Shown here: piece by piece, positions 18,474 through 27,103 of the stretch
Layout: each line of letters begins with the position of its first letter
How positions within the stretch are numbered: the stretch's first letter is position 1
From: Rubrivivax gelatinosus
GTDB taxonomy: Bacteria > Pseudomonadota > Gammaproteobacteria > Burkholderiales > Burkholderiaceae_C
DNA length: 61,593 nucleotides
Reading direction: 5' to 3'
Assembly (NCBI RefSeq): GCF_016583785.1
Contig: NZ_NRRU01000017.1
Location: 1-61,593 of the forward strand
The notes under the pieces: model-generated
Told to the model about the DNA's origin: nothing
Database searches by the model: none
What the model saw: the letters and a program-made list of their open reading frames with translations, nothing else
Position numbers and translations under genes: made by a program

Positions 18474-18682
18474 GGCGCGGGCTTGCGCGCCGTCTTGCGC
18501 GGTGCGCGGCGTGCCCGGGGTGGCGGTGCCGGCGCGGCCTCCGGTTCAGCCGCTGCGGGCGCTTCGGCCGCCGCGGGCGGGTTGGCCGCGGCCGGCGGCG
18601 CGGTATCGGCGCGGCGCTGCAGCCAGCGCAGCGCGACGGCGCCGACGGCGATGCCGGCGGCGAACGGGACCAGATGCAGCAT
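18470..18682 (-). CDS. 70-residue single-pass membrane protein, DUF5132-like (fez-like operon)
   Basis: One N-terminal hydrophobic helix (LVPFAAGIAVGAVALRWL, residues 4-21) followed by a Pro/Ala-rich, then Arg/Lys-rich cytosolic tail (ARRAPRKTARKPAP). The helix resembles the short DUF5132 proteins that often sit near HMA2-domain ATPases, though the match is by eye. It starts 11 bases after the HMA2 gene and its stop overlaps the next start (ATGA). The basic tail could contact membrane lipid or nucleic acid. Confidence 0.6.
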   Translation of the reverse strand: MLHLVPFAAGIAVGAVALRWLQRRADTAPPAAANPPAAAEAPAAAEPEAAPAPPPRARRAPRKTARKPAP

Positions 18683-18693
18683 CTGCTATCTCC

Positions 18694-19068
18694 TCAGGCG
18701 TGAGCGCCGGAACACGCCGGCGCGGCGGGCGGGACGGTGTCCTCGAACAGGGCCAGCGCCTGGCGCAGCAGCGCTTCGAGCGCCCGCGCATCGGCGTCGT
18801 CGCGACCCTCGATCAGCGCGCTCCAGCCCTGCGGCGGCACGCGTGCCGGGTCGTAGAACACGGTGCAGCTGAGCGCGAGCGCATTCAGCTCCACCGAGTG
18901 CACGCCCGGCAGGCGTTCGACGATCCGGTGCAGCGGCGGCAGCGGCCGCTCCAGGCGCGGCAGACGGGCCAGCGCACGGTCGTCGAGCTTCAGGCGGATG
19001 CGGCCGGGCAGGTGGTGGGCGATGCGCACCGAGCGCAGCAGCGGTCGCAGTTCCTCGAACGATGTCAT
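18694..19068 (-). CDS. HMA2-type domain protein, first gene of the fez-like operon
   Basis: 124 residues. Residues 14-85 form a ferredoxin-like HMA2-type domain with the signature HLPGRIRLKL and a second-strand GVHSVELNALALSCTVFYD. There is no CxxC, so classical copper/zinc chaperone binding is excluded. No membrane segment. It leads five tightly overlapping minus-strand genes ending with the P1B-6 ATPase. HMA-like partner proteins are described in fez operons, which supports the cluster assignment without proving it. The 169-base region upstream should hold the promoter. Confidence 0.7.
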   Translation of the reverse strand: MTSFEELRPLLRSVRIAHHLPGRIRLKLDDRALARLPRLERPLPPLHRIVERLPGVHSVELNALALSCTVFYDPARVPPQGWSALIEGRDDADARALEALLRQALALFEDTVPPAAPACSGAHA

Positions 19069-19218
19069 CAATCCACGCGTGGCATCTTGGCGCCGGGTGG
19101 CGCAGCAAATGGCGGTGGCTGGCTGGCGCAAGGCTGGCTGGCTGCGGGTGTCTGGTGCGCGGGGCACCGTGCACGTTCGTGCCATGCCAGTCTCGTCCGA
19201 TGAGCCTGCGGCGGCCTT

Positions 19219-19237
19219 GCGCCGCCTCAAGCGGCGC
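19219..19237 (-). terminator. Hairpin directly after the Nudix gene
   Basis: A perfect 7-bp stem (GCGCCGC / GCGGCGC) with a 5-base loop begins at the base after the Nudix stop codon. No T-tract follows, so it may terminate weakly or only protect the 3' end. The remaining 150 bases to the HMA2 gene hold GGCTGGCTGGC direct repeats (about 19118-19144) and the palindrome GCACGTTCGTGC (19171-19182), a possible operator for the fez-like operon. Confidence 0.35.
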
Positions 19238-19783
19238 TCAGCGGATGTCGGCGGCGTGCATGCCGAAAGCGCCGCGTGCGCGGTCGGCGAAGTAGCGCTG
19301 CAGCGTCTCGCGCACGGTGCGGAAGGCGAGTTCGTCCCAGGGCAGCTCGTGCTCGCGGAAGAGCCGCGCCTCGATGGTTTCGGGGCCGGGCGCGAAGCGG
19401 GTGTCCTGCAGCCGTGCGAGGTAGAAGAAGTGCACCTGGCCGGCAGCAACGACGTTCAGCACCGTGAACAGCGCGCCCAGTTCGACCCGGGCGCCGGCTT
19501 CTTCGTCGGTCTCGCGCAGAGCGCCTTCCGAGGTGCTCTCGCCGAGTTCGAGAAAACCCGCCGGCAGCGTCCACAAGCCGCGGCGCGGCTCGATGTTGCG
19601 CCGGCACAGCAGCACCTGGTCGCCCCAGAACGGCACCGTGCCGACGACGTTGATCGGGTTCTCGTAGTGGATCTCGCCGCAGGCGGTGCAGATCGCACGT
19701 TCGCGGTTGTCGTCGGGCGGGACGGCGTAGCGGACCGGGCTGCCGCACAGCCGGCAGTGTCGGATGCGGCGGGGCTCGAACAT
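19238..19783 (-). CDS. Nudix hydrolase with zinc-ribbon (NUDT14/NADH-pyrophosphatase-like)
   Basis: 181 residues from ATG 19783. An N-terminal four-cysteine zinc ribbon (CRLCG near residue 8, CTACG near 31, then EIHYENP) precedes a Nudix fold with a complete Nudix box, GFLELGES...RETDEEAGA, the magnesium-binding Gx5Ex7REUxEExGU pattern. Family members hydrolyse a nucleoside diphosphate linked to another group; the substrate is not predictable here. TACACT lies seven bases before the ATG with no Shine-Dalgarno sequence, hinting at a leaderless message. Upstream ATGs up to 19924 would overlap the divergent FAH gene and add unconserved residues. Confidence 0.9.
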   Translation of the reverse strand: MFEPRRIRHCRLCGSPVRYAVPPDDNRERAICTACGEIHYENPINVVGTVPFWGDQVLLCRRNIEPRRGLWTLPAGFLELGESTSEGALRETDEEAGARVELGALFTVLNVVAAGQVHFFYLARLQDTRFAPGPETIEARLFREHELPWDELAFRTVRETLQRYFADRARGAFGMHAADIR

Positions 19784-19847
19784 GCGCTGCAGTGTAGCGG
19801 CCGGCCATGGCATCATCGTTTCACCTTCGTGCGACTTGATCCAGGCC

Positions 19848-20543
<696 letters not shown>

Positions 20544-20579
20544 AGCAGGCGCCCGGCCAGCGGCGAGAGGGCAATCGTG

Positions 20580-21215
20580 ATGGAACTCTTCAACTACTAC
20601 CGCTCGTCGGCTTCGTATCGTGTGCGCATCGCGCTCGCGCTCAAGGGCCTGGATTACGACTACCGCGCCGTGCATCTGCGGCGCAACGAGCAGTTCCAGG
20701 AGTCCTACGCCGCGGTCTCGGCGGCGCGCCTGGTGCCGCTGCTGCGCGACGGCGACGCCGTCGTGACGCAGTCGCTGGCGATCATCGAGTACCTCGACGA
20801 GACCCACCCCGAGCCGCCGCTGCTGCCGGCCGACGCCGCCGGCCGCGCCCGCGTGCGGGCGCTGGCGCTGGACATCGCCTGCGAGATCCACCCGCTGAAC
20901 AACCTGCGCGTGCTGCGTTTCCTGGTGCACGACCTGAAGCTCGCCGACGAGGACAAGAACCGCTGGGCGCGGCACTGGATCGAGACCGGGCTGGAAACGG
21001 TCGAGCGCCAGCTGGCCGCGCGCCCGGCGGTTTTCTGCCATGGCGAGACGCCGACGCTGGCCGACTGCGTGCTGGTGCCGCAGATCCTCAACGCGCGCCG
21101 CTTCGACTGCCGGCTCGACCACGTGCCTCAGGTGATGCGTGTGTTCGAGACCTGCATGCGGCTGCCGGCCTTCGCCGACACCCATCCCGAGCGCTGCCCG
21201 GACGCCGAGCCGTGA
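20580..21215 (+). CDS. maiA: Maleylpyruvate / maleylacetoacetate isomerase (zeta-class GST)
   Basis: 211 residues. The N-terminal thioredoxin-like domain has the zeta-class active-site signature SSASYRVRIAL (residues 9-19) for glutathione binding, then VPLLRDGD and the QSLAIIEYLDE glutathione motif; the C-terminal part is the helical GST domain. It isomerises the cis ring-cleavage product to the fumaryl form using glutathione. An ATG at 20580 follows GAGAGGG; a GTG one codon earlier is less likely. It lies 36 bases after the FAH gene and overlaps pgeF by four bases. Confidence 0.9.
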   Translation: MELFNYYRSSASYRVRIALALKGLDYDYRAVHLRRNEQFQESYAAVSAARLVPLLRDGDAVVTQSLAIIEYLDETHPEPPLLPADAAGRARVRALALDIACEIHPLNNLRVLRFLVHDLKLADEDKNRWARHWIETGLETVERQLAARPAVFCHGETPTLADCVLVPQILNARRFDCRLDHVPQVMRVFETCMRLPAFADTHPERCPDAEP

Positions 21216-22015
21216 GCGCCGAGGCCCCCGAACTGCTGCGCCCGTCGTGGCCGGCGCCGGCTGGCGTCGGTGCGGCGTTCAGCACCCGCCGCGGCGGCGT
21301 CAGCGCTGCGCCCTACGACAGCTTCAACCTGCGTCCGCCGGGCCTGCGCGGCGACGCGCTCGATGCGCCCGAGGCGGTGTTCGAGAACCAGCGGCGTTTC
21401 GCCGCCGCGCTCGGTGCGCGCCCGGTCTACCTCGATCAGGTGCACGGCGCCGAGGTCGTGCGCCTGCGCGGCGACGAACCCGAACACGTCTTCGCGCGTG
21501 CCGACGCCAGCGTCAGCACCGCCGTTGGCGTCGCCTGCACCGTGCTCGTCGCCGACTGCCTGCCGGTGCTGCTGTGCACGGCCGACGGCCGCGGCGTCGG
21601 CGCCGCCCACGCCGGCTGGCGCGGCCTGGCCGGCGGTGTCGTCGAGGCCTGCGCGACGGCGCTGTGCGAAGCCACCGGTGCCGCCCCGGGCGAACTGCTC
21701 GCCTGGCTCGGGCCCTGCATCGGCCCGCGTTCTTTCGAGGTCGGCCAGGACGTCGTCGAAGCCTTCGGTGGCGACCCGGCGGCCGAGCCGGATGCCGACG
21801 CGCCGGCACTGTTCAGGCCGCGGCTGCGCGCCGACGGCCAGCGCCGCTGGCTCGCCGACCTGACGGCGCTGGCGCGCGCGCGCCTGGCGGCCTTCGGTGT
21901 CGTGCAGGTCAGCGGCGGCTCGTGGTGCACCGTCGAGGACGGCTCACGGTTCTTTTCGTTCCGGCGCGACCGCATCACCGGCCGCATGGCCGCTGCCGTC
22001 TGGCGCCGCGGCTGA
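21212..22015 (+). CDS. pgeF: Multicopper-oxidase-like purine nucleoside phosphorylase / polyphenol oxidase (YfiH)
   Basis: 267 residues of the YfiH/LACC1/PgeF family, recently shown to act as zinc-dependent purine nucleoside enzymes and, in E. coli, linked to editing of cell-wall precursors. Seen here: FSTRRGGVS near the N-terminus, YLDQVHGAEV, VLVADCLPVLL, AAHAGWRGLAGGV and LGPCIGPRSFEVG, which together hold the His-Cys-His metal site. It starts at GTG 21212, overlapping the isomerase stop (GTGA). The last 72 bases overlap the 3' end of the opposite small membrane gene. Confidence 0.9.
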   Translation: MSAEAPELLRPSWPAPAGVGAAFSTRRGGVSAAPYDSFNLRPPGLRGDALDAPEAVFENQRRFAAALGARPVYLDQVHGAEVVRLRGDEPEHVFARADASVSTAVGVACTVLVADCLPVLLCTADGRGVGAAHAGWRGLAGGVVEACATALCEATGAAPGELLAWLGPCIGPRSFEVGQDVVEAFGGDPAAEPDADAPALFRPRLRADGQRRWLADLTALARARLAAFGVVQVSGGSWCTVEDGSRFFSFRRDRITGRMAAAVWRRG

Positions 22016-22210
22016 GCCCGCCGCCTCGGCGGCGCGGCGTGCGCGCCGGCGCATCGGCGCGCCCATGATGTAAAGCACGATGGCGAGCGGCAGCACGCCG
22101 TACATCGTGAAGGTGACGAGTGCGCCGAGCACGCTGCCTTGCGGCGAGATCGCTTCGGCCAGCGCCATCATCAGCACGACGTATATCCAGGCAATGGCGA
22201 CGATGTACAT
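21944..22210 (-). CDS. Small two-helix inner-membrane protein
   Basis: 88 residues from ATG 22210. Two hydrophobic helices (about 2-20, YIVAIAWIYVVLMMALAEA, and 28-50) enclose a short SPQGSVLG loop and are followed by a basic, low-complexity tail. Such proteins are common in Burkholderiales with no known role. Longer versions of this frame run back over the phaC start and are not credible. It is transcribed away from phaC and overlaps the end of pgeF tail to tail. Confidence 0.72.
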   Translation of the reverse strand: MYIVAIAWIYVVLMMALAEAISPQGSVLGALVTFTMYGVLPLAIVLYIMGAPMRRRARRAAEAAGSAAAPDGSGHAAGDAVAPERKEP

Positions 22211-22337
22211 CTGGGTTAGGGTGTGTCCGGGCGCCAGTATCGGCGCTGGCGTCAAGGCGAGGTAAGCCACCGCGCCTACAACCGTGCCGAGTCGCGGGGT
22301 CACGGTTTGCCGGGCCACCGCAGCCAGAGGAGACAAC

Positions 22338-24029
22338 ATGACGAGCAAGCACAGCTTGCCGGCGGCCGGCGGCGAACAAGCCGCGGCCTTCGGCGCCGCC
22401 GTGGGCGACATGCTGAAGTCGATGGTCGGCCTGCGCGTGCCGCAGGAGACGCTGACCACGCTGCAGGGCGAATACCTGACGGCGGCCTCCGACATCTGGA
22501 ACGAGGCGCTGCAGCGCGCGTCGGCCGAGGCGGCTGCCGGGCCGCCGCTGGCCGACCGGCGCTTCGGCGCCGAGGAGTGGGCCAAGAACCCGGCCGCCGC
22601 CTACACCGCGCAGATGTACCTGCTGAACGCGCGCATGCTGCAGCGGCTGGCCGAAGCGGTGCAGGGCGAGGACAAGGCGCGGGCGCGCGTGCGTTTCGCG
22701 GTCCAGCAGTGGGTCGAGGCGGCGAGCCCGAGCAACTTCCTCGCCTTCAACCCCGAGGCGCTGCGCAAGGCGCTCGAAACCCAGGGTCAGAGCATCGCCG
22801 CCGGCGTACGCCACCTCGTCGAGGACCTGTCCAAGGGCCACGTCTCGCAGACCGACGAGACGCTGTTCGAGGTCGGCCGCAACGTCGCGACGACCGCCGG
22901 CAGCGTCGTCTTCGAGAACGACCTGTTCCAGCTGATCGAGTACCGGCCGCTGACGCCCAAGGTGCACGAACGCCCGATGCTGTTCGTGCCGCCGTGCATC
23001 AACAAGTTCTACATCCTCGACCTGCAGCCCGAGAACTCGGTCATCCGCTACACCGTCGAGCAGGGCCACCGCACCTTCGTGATGAGCTGGCGCAACCCCG
23101 ACGCCTCGATGCGCCAGCTCGGCTGGGACGACTACATCGAGCGCGGCCCGATCGCCGCGATCCGCACGGTGCAGGCGATCACAGGCAGCGAGCGCATCAA
23201 CACGCTGGGCTTCTGCGTCGGCGGCACCATTCTGGCGACGGCGCTGGCGGTGCTGGCGGCGCGCGGCGACGAGCCGGCGCAATCGATGACGCTGCTGACG
23301 ACGCTGCTGGACTTCAGCGACACCGGCGTGCTCGACCTCTTCGTCGACGAAGCCGGCGTGCAGTGGCGCGAGATGACGATAGGCGCCGAGGCGCCCTCGG
23401 GCCCCGGCCTGCTGAAGGGCCAGGAGCTGGCGACGACCTTCAGCTTCCTGCGCCCGAACGACCTGGTCTGGAACTACGTCGTCGGCAACTACCTGAAGGG
23501 TGAGACGCCGCCGGCCTTCGACCTGCTGTACTGGAACAGCGACTCAACCAACCTGCCAGGGCCGATGTACTGCTGGTATCTGCGCCACATGTACCTGCTC
23601 AACGAGCTGAAGCAGCCGGGCGCGCTGACGGTCTGCGGCGAGAAGGTCGACCTGGGCCGCATCCGTGCGCCGGTCTTCGTCTACGGCTCGCGCGAGGACC
23701 ACATCGTGCCCTGGGCCGGCGCCTACGCGTCGATCCCGCTGCTGAAGAGCCCGCGCACCTTCGTGCTCGGCGCCTCGGGCCACATCGCCGGCGTCATCAA
23801 CCCGCCGGCCAAGGGCAAACGCTGCCACTGGACCAACACCGCAGCGCCGGCCGATGCCGACGCGTGGCTGGCCGGCGCCACCGAACACGCCGGCAGCTGG
23901 TGGCCGGTGTGGACCGATTGGCTCAAAGCCCATGGCGGCAAGCTCGTCGCCGCGCCGAAGACGCCGGGAAGCCGCCAGTACAAAGCGATCGAGCCGGCAC
24001 CCGGCCGTTACGTCAAGGCCAAGGCCTGA
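22338..24029 (+). CDS. phaC: Class I poly(3-hydroxyalkanoate) synthase
   Basis: 563 residues, typical of class I synthases that polymerise 3-hydroxybutyryl-CoA on granule surfaces. The modified lipase box GFCVGGT supplies the nucleophilic cysteine; the catalytic Asp is in YGSREDHIVPW and the His in GASGHIAGVINPP. The PHA-specific tryptophan-rich N-terminal part (LLNARMLQRL, FAVQQWVEAASPSNF) is intact. ATG 22338 follows AGAGGAGAC. First gene of phaC-phaA-phaB with 36 bases to phaA. The 127-base upstream region holds a CGCCAG-N8-CTGGCG hairpin (22232-22251) of unknown meaning. Confidence 0.98.
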   Translation: MTSKHSLPAAGGEQAAAFGAAVGDMLKSMVGLRVPQETLTTLQGEYLTAASDIWNEALQRASAEAAAGPPLADRRFGAEEWAKNPAAAYTAQMYLLNARMLQRLAEAVQGEDKARARVRFAVQQWVEAASPSNFLAFNPEALRKALETQGQSIAAGVRHLVEDLSKGHVSQTDETLFEVGRNVATTAGSVVFENDLFQLIEYRPLTPKVHERPMLFVPPCINKFYILDLQPENSVIRYTVEQGHRTFVMSWRNPDASMRQLGWDDYIERGPIAAIRTVQAITGSERINTLGFCVGGTILATALAVLAARGDEPAQSMTLLTTLLDFSDTGVLDLFVDEAGVQWREMTIGAEAPSGPGLLKGQELATTFSFLRPNDLVWNYVVGNYLKGETPPAFDLLYWNSDSTNLPGPMYCWYLRHMYLLNELKQPGALTVCGEKVDLGRIRAPVFVYGSREDHIVPWAGAYASIPLLKSPRTFVLGASGHIAGVINPPAKGKRCHWTNTAAPADADAWLAGATEHAGSWWPVWTDWLKAHGGKLVAAPKTPGSRQYKAIEPAPGRYVKAKA

Positions 24030-24065
24030 AACCACGAACTGCCCGTCAGCAGGAGACAAAAAAGC

Positions 24066-25247
24066 ATGAGTACCGACATCGTCATCGTCGCCGCCGCCCG
24101 TACCGCGGTCGGCAAGTTCGGCGGCGCGCTCGCCAAGACGCCGGCCGCGGACCTGGGCGCCGCCGTCATCCGCGCGCTGCTGCAGCGCAGCGGGCTGGAG
24201 GGCGGGCAGGTCAGCGAGGTCATCCTCGGCCAGGTGCTGCAGGCCGGCTGCGGCCAGAACCCGGCGCGCCAGGCGGTGATCAAGGCCGGGCTGCCGAACG
24301 TGGTGCCGGCCTTCGCGATCAACAAGGTCTGCGGCTCGGGCCTGAAGGCGGTGATGCTGGGCGTGCAGGCGCTGCGCGACGGCGACGCCGAGATCGTCAT
24401 TGCCGGCGGGCAGGAGAACATGAGCCTGTCGCCGCATGTGCTCAACGGCTCGCGCGACGGCCAGCGCATGGGCGACTGGAAGCTGGTCGACTCGATGGTC
24501 GTCGACGGCCTGTGGGACGCCTACAACCAGTACCACATGGGCATCACGGCCGAGAACGTGGCACGCCACTACGGCATCACGCGCGAAGCGCAGGACGCGC
24601 TGGCGCTGGCTTCGCAGCAAAAGGCCGCCGCGGCGCAGGACGCCGGGCGCTTCAAGGACGAGATCGTGCCGATCCTGCTGCCGCAGAAGAAGGGCGATCC
24701 GCTGGTCTTCGACGCCGACGAGTACATCAACCGCAAGACCAGCGCCGAGGCGCTGGCCGGCCTGCGCCCGGCCTTCGACAAAGCCGGCTCGGTGACCGCC
24801 GGCAACGCCTCGGGGCTGAACGACGGTGCCGCCGCGGTGCTGCTGATGAGCGCGGCGCGTGCCGAGCAGCTGAAGCTCGAGCCGCTGGCGCGCATCGCCA
24901 GTTATGCCTCGGCCGGGCTGGACCCGGCGACGATGGGCATGGGCCCGGTGCCGGCTTCGCGCAAGGCGCTGGAGCGCGCCGGCTGGAAGGCGGCCGAGCT
25001 CGACTTGCTCGAGATCAACGAGGCCTTCGCTGCCCAGGCCTGCGCGGTGCACCAGCAGATGGGCTGGGACACCGACAAGGTCAACGTCAACGGCGGCGCG
25101 ATCGCGATCGGACACCCGATCGGCGCTTCGGGCTGCCGCATCCTGGTCACGCTGCTGCACGAGATGCGGCGCCGCAACGCCCGGCGCGGCATCGCCTCGC
25201 TGTGCATCGGCGGCGGCATGGGCGTCGCGCTGACCGTCGAACGCTAG
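24066..25247 (+). CDS. phaA: Acetyl-CoA acetyltransferase (beta-ketothiolase)
   Basis: 393 residues. It condenses two acetyl-CoA into acetoacetyl-CoA, the first step of polyhydroxybutyrate synthesis. Acyl-accepting Cys89 is in [11 protein letters not shown]; the catalytic His is in [14 protein letters not shown] and the second Cys in CIGGGMG close to the C-terminus. GGAGACAAAAAAGC gives a clear ribosome site. Lies between the polymerase and the reductase genes, whose order phaC-A-B matches Cupriavidus and Rubrivivax. A second thiolase (BktB type) is at 59419-60606. Confidence 0.97.
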   Translation: MSTDIVIVAAARTAVGKFGGALAKTPAADLGAAVIRALLQRSGLEGGQVSEVILGQVLQAGCGQNPARQAVIKAGLPNVVPAFAINKVCGSGLKAVMLGVQALRDGDAEIVIAGGQENMSLSPHVLNGSRDGQRMGDWKLVDSMVVDGLWDAYNQYHMGITAENVARHYGITREAQDALALASQQKAAAAQDAGRFKDEIVPILLPQKKGDPLVFDADEYINRKTSAEALAGLRPAFDKAGSVTAGNASGLNDGAAAVLLMSAARAEQLKLEPLARIASYASAGLDPATMGMGPVPASRKALERAGWKAAELDLLEINEAFAAQACAVHQQMGWDTDKVNVNGGAIAIGHPIGASGCRILVTLLHEMRRRNARRGIASLCIGGGMGVALTVER

Positions 25248-25358
25248 ACCACCGGTCGCCGCGGCTCCTGCGTATGGGGGACGACGTAGTGTCGTTGCCG
25301 ATGGTGCGCAGGCTGCGCTGCGTCCACGATGGAGTCGGTCACACCAAGGAGACAGCAG

Positions 25359-26096
25359 ATGGCACAGAAAGTTGCTTACGTCACGGGTGGCATGGGCGGC
25401 ATCGGCACGGCGATCTGCCAGCGGCTGGTGCGTGAAGGTTTCAAGGTCATCGCCGGCTGCGGGCCGAACCGCGACTTCCGGCGCTGGATAGACGAGCAGA
25501 AGGAGCAGGGCTACGAGTTCCACTACTCGGTCGGCAACGTCGCCGACTGGGACTCGACGGTGGAGGCTTTCAGCAAGGCCCGCAGAGAACACGGGGCCAT
25601 CGACGTGCTGGTCAACAACGCCGGCATCACGCGCGACCGCATGTTCCTGAAGATGACGCCGGACGACTGGCACGCCGTCATCGACACCAACCTGAACAGC
25701 ATGTTCAACGTCACCAAGCAGGTGGTGCCGGACATGGTCGAGCGCGGCTGGGGCCGCATCATCCAGATCAGCTCGGTCAACGGCGAGAAGGGCCAGGCCG
25801 GCCAGACCAACTACTCGGCGGCCAAGGCCGGCATGCACGGCTTCACGATGGCGCTGGCGCAGGAGATGGCGGCCAAGGGCGTGACGGTCAACACCGTCAG
25901 CCCGGGCTACATCGGGACCGAGATGGTGCGTGCGATCAAGCCCGACGTGCTGGAGAAGATCGTCGCGACGATTCCCGTCAGGCGCCTGGGCACGCCCGAG
26001 GAGATCGGCTCGGTCGTGGCCTGGCTGGCGGGGCCGGATTCCGGGTTCACGACCGGGGCGGATTTCTCCTGCAACGGCGGTCTCCACATGGGCTGA
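25359..26096 (+). CDS. phaB: Acetoacetyl-CoA reductase (NADPH)
   Basis: 245 residues, short-chain dehydrogenase fold. It makes (R)-3-hydroxybutyryl-CoA for PhaC. The cofactor loop VTGGMGGIGTAIC, NNAGITRD, the Ser of QISSVNGEKGQAG and the Tyr-x3-Lys pair in YSAAK are intact; GEKGQAGQTNYSAAKAGMHG is a PhaB hallmark. ATG 25359 follows AAGGAGACAG; an earlier ATG at 25329 is less likely. A 111-base spacer from phaA and a strong hairpin after the stop frame the gene, so phaB may also have its own promoter. Confidence 0.97.
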   Translation: MAQKVAYVTGGMGGIGTAICQRLVREGFKVIAGCGPNRDFRRWIDEQKEQGYEFHYSVGNVADWDSTVEAFSKARREHGAIDVLVNNAGITRDRMFLKMTPDDWHAVIDTNLNSMFNVTKQVVPDMVERGWGRIIQISSVNGEKGQAGQTNYSAAKAGMHGFTMALAQEMAAKGVTVNTVSPGYIGTEMVRAIKPDVLEKIVATIPVRRLGTPEEIGSVVAWLAGPDSGFTTGADFSCNGGLHMG

Positions 26097-26110
26097 GCGG
26101 CGCAGCCGCT

Positions 26111-26149
26111 CTCCCCGGACGGCGCGGCCAGGCCGCTCCGTCCGGGGAG
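26111..26149 (+). terminator. Hairpin terminator of the pha operon
   Basis: A perfect 12-bp stem (CTCCCCGGACGG / CCGTCCGGGGAG) whose loop itself can pair (GCGGCC / GGCCGC) begins 15 bases after the phaB stop. The tail (GCATTTCC) is only weakly T-rich. Placement and stem strength make it the likely end of phaCAB transcripts. Confidence 0.65.
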
Positions 26150-26160
26150 GCATTTCCGTG

Positions 26161-26240
26161 GGCTCCCCGAGCACCCTCCGAGAAGGGGCTCCCGTTTGTT
26201 CGATGGCTTCCCCGGGCCCCCCTCCGGGAGGGGGCTCCAG
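26161..26240. repeat. Two imperfect copies of a GC-rich hairpin repeat
   Basis: Unit 1 (26161-26194) and unit 2 (26205-26240) share the pattern GGCT(T)CCCCG...CCCTCCG.GA...GGGGCTCC and are separated by TTTGTTCGAT. Each can fold on itself. No coding potential is seen. Such units resemble small intergenic REP-like repeats; whether they recur elsewhere in the genome cannot be judged from this window. Nothing else is seen between the terminator and the YitT gene. Confidence 0.5.
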
Positions 26241-26267
26241 TCAGGTCGTGGATATTCAGGGCGGTCG

Positions 26268-26888
26268 TCAGACCGCCGCGTAGCGGCCGGGGCGGTGGTT
26301 GACGGCGAGCGAGAAGTTCAGCGCGACGGCGCCGATCACCGACAGCAGCAGCTGCCACCAGCCGACCCAGGGGATCGCGGCGAGCAGGATGGTCACGTCC
26401 AGCGCCATCTGGATCTTGCCGGCGCGCCAGCCGCGTTTTTCCTGCAGCCACAGCACCAGCACGTTGATACCGCCCAGGCTGGCCTTGTGGCGGAACAGGA
26501 TCAGGAAGCCGGCGCCCATCAGCAGCCCGCCACCGACCGCGGCGAACAGCGGCTCGACCGACTGCAGCACCACCCAGTGCGGCAGCACTTCCGACAGCAC
26601 CGACAGCAGCGCGACGGCACAGAAGGTCTTGATCGTGAAGCGTGCCCCCATGCGCTTCCAGGCCAGCCAGTAGAAGGGCAGGTTGAGCACGAAGAAGGCT
26701 GCGCCGAAGGGCACGTGGGTCGCGTAGTGCAGCACGAAGGCCATGCCGGCGGTGCCGCCGGTCAGCATGCCGGCGTGGCGGAACATCACCAGCGCCAGCG
26801 CGACGAAGAGCGCGCCGGTCACGACCCCCTGAACGTCCTCGAAGACGGTGTGCTGCTGCAGCGGCAGCGCCGTTGCCGTCGTGTTCAT
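26268..26888 (-). CDS. YitT family membrane protein
   Basis: 206 residues with five or six hydrophobic helices. The start region GVVTGALFVALALVMFRHAG and the following GMLTGGTAGMAF loop are typical of the YitT/DUF161 family, as is LMGAGFLILFRHKASLGGINVL. The function of the family is not established. The start overlaps the stop of the DUF2788 gene (ATGA), making a three-gene membrane-protein unit with DUF2189. Confidence 0.85.
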   Translation of the reverse strand: MNTTATALPLQQHTVFEDVQGVVTGALFVALALVMFRHAGMLTGGTAGMAFVLHYATHVPFGAAFFVLNLPFYWLAWKRMGARFTIKTFCAVALLSVLSEVLPHWVVLQSVEPLFAAVGGGLLMGAGFLILFRHKASLGGINVLVLWLQEKRGWRAGKIQMALDVTILLAAIPWVGWWQLLLSVIGAVALNFSLAVNHRPGRYAAV

Positions 26889-27103
26889 TCGCTGATCCCG
26901 CTCATGAAGTACTTGATGAGGCCCTTGGCGGCAAAACCGACGAGGCCGAAACCCAGCGCCAGGAACAGCACGAAGGCGCCGAACTTGCCGGCCTTGGACT
27001 CGCGTGCGAGCTGGAAGATGATGAAGACCATGTACAGCATGAAGGCGCTGACCCCGAAGGTCAGGCCGAACTGCGCGATCTGGTCTTCCGTGAAACCGAA
27101 CAT
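26885..27103 (-). CDS. DUF2788 small membrane protein
   Basis: 72 residues, two membrane helices (about 10-32 and 42-64) separated by a basic cytosolic turn (ARESKAGKFG). The N-terminal FTEDQIAQFGLTFG matches the DUF2788 proteins seen in beta- and gammaproteobacteria, whose role is unknown. The ATG at 27103 directly abuts the stop of the DUF2189 gene, and its stop overlaps the YitT start. Confidence 0.85.
   Translation of the reverse strand: MFGFTEDQIAQFGLTFGVSAFMLYMVFIIFQLARESKAGKFGAFVLFLALGFGLVGFAAKGLIKYFMSGISE

Noticed and set aside
19118..19144. GGCTGGCTGGC tandem repeats before the HMA2 gene as a CRISPR or phase-variation tract
   Set aside because: Only a few 4-base repeats with no spacers, not in a coding start. 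Too short and degenerate to claim.
19069..19237. Fur box upstream of the fez-like operon
   Set aside because: I looked for GATAATGATAATCATTATC-like sequence on both strands and found nothing close. The region is GC-rich, with only the GCACGTTCGTGC palindrome.
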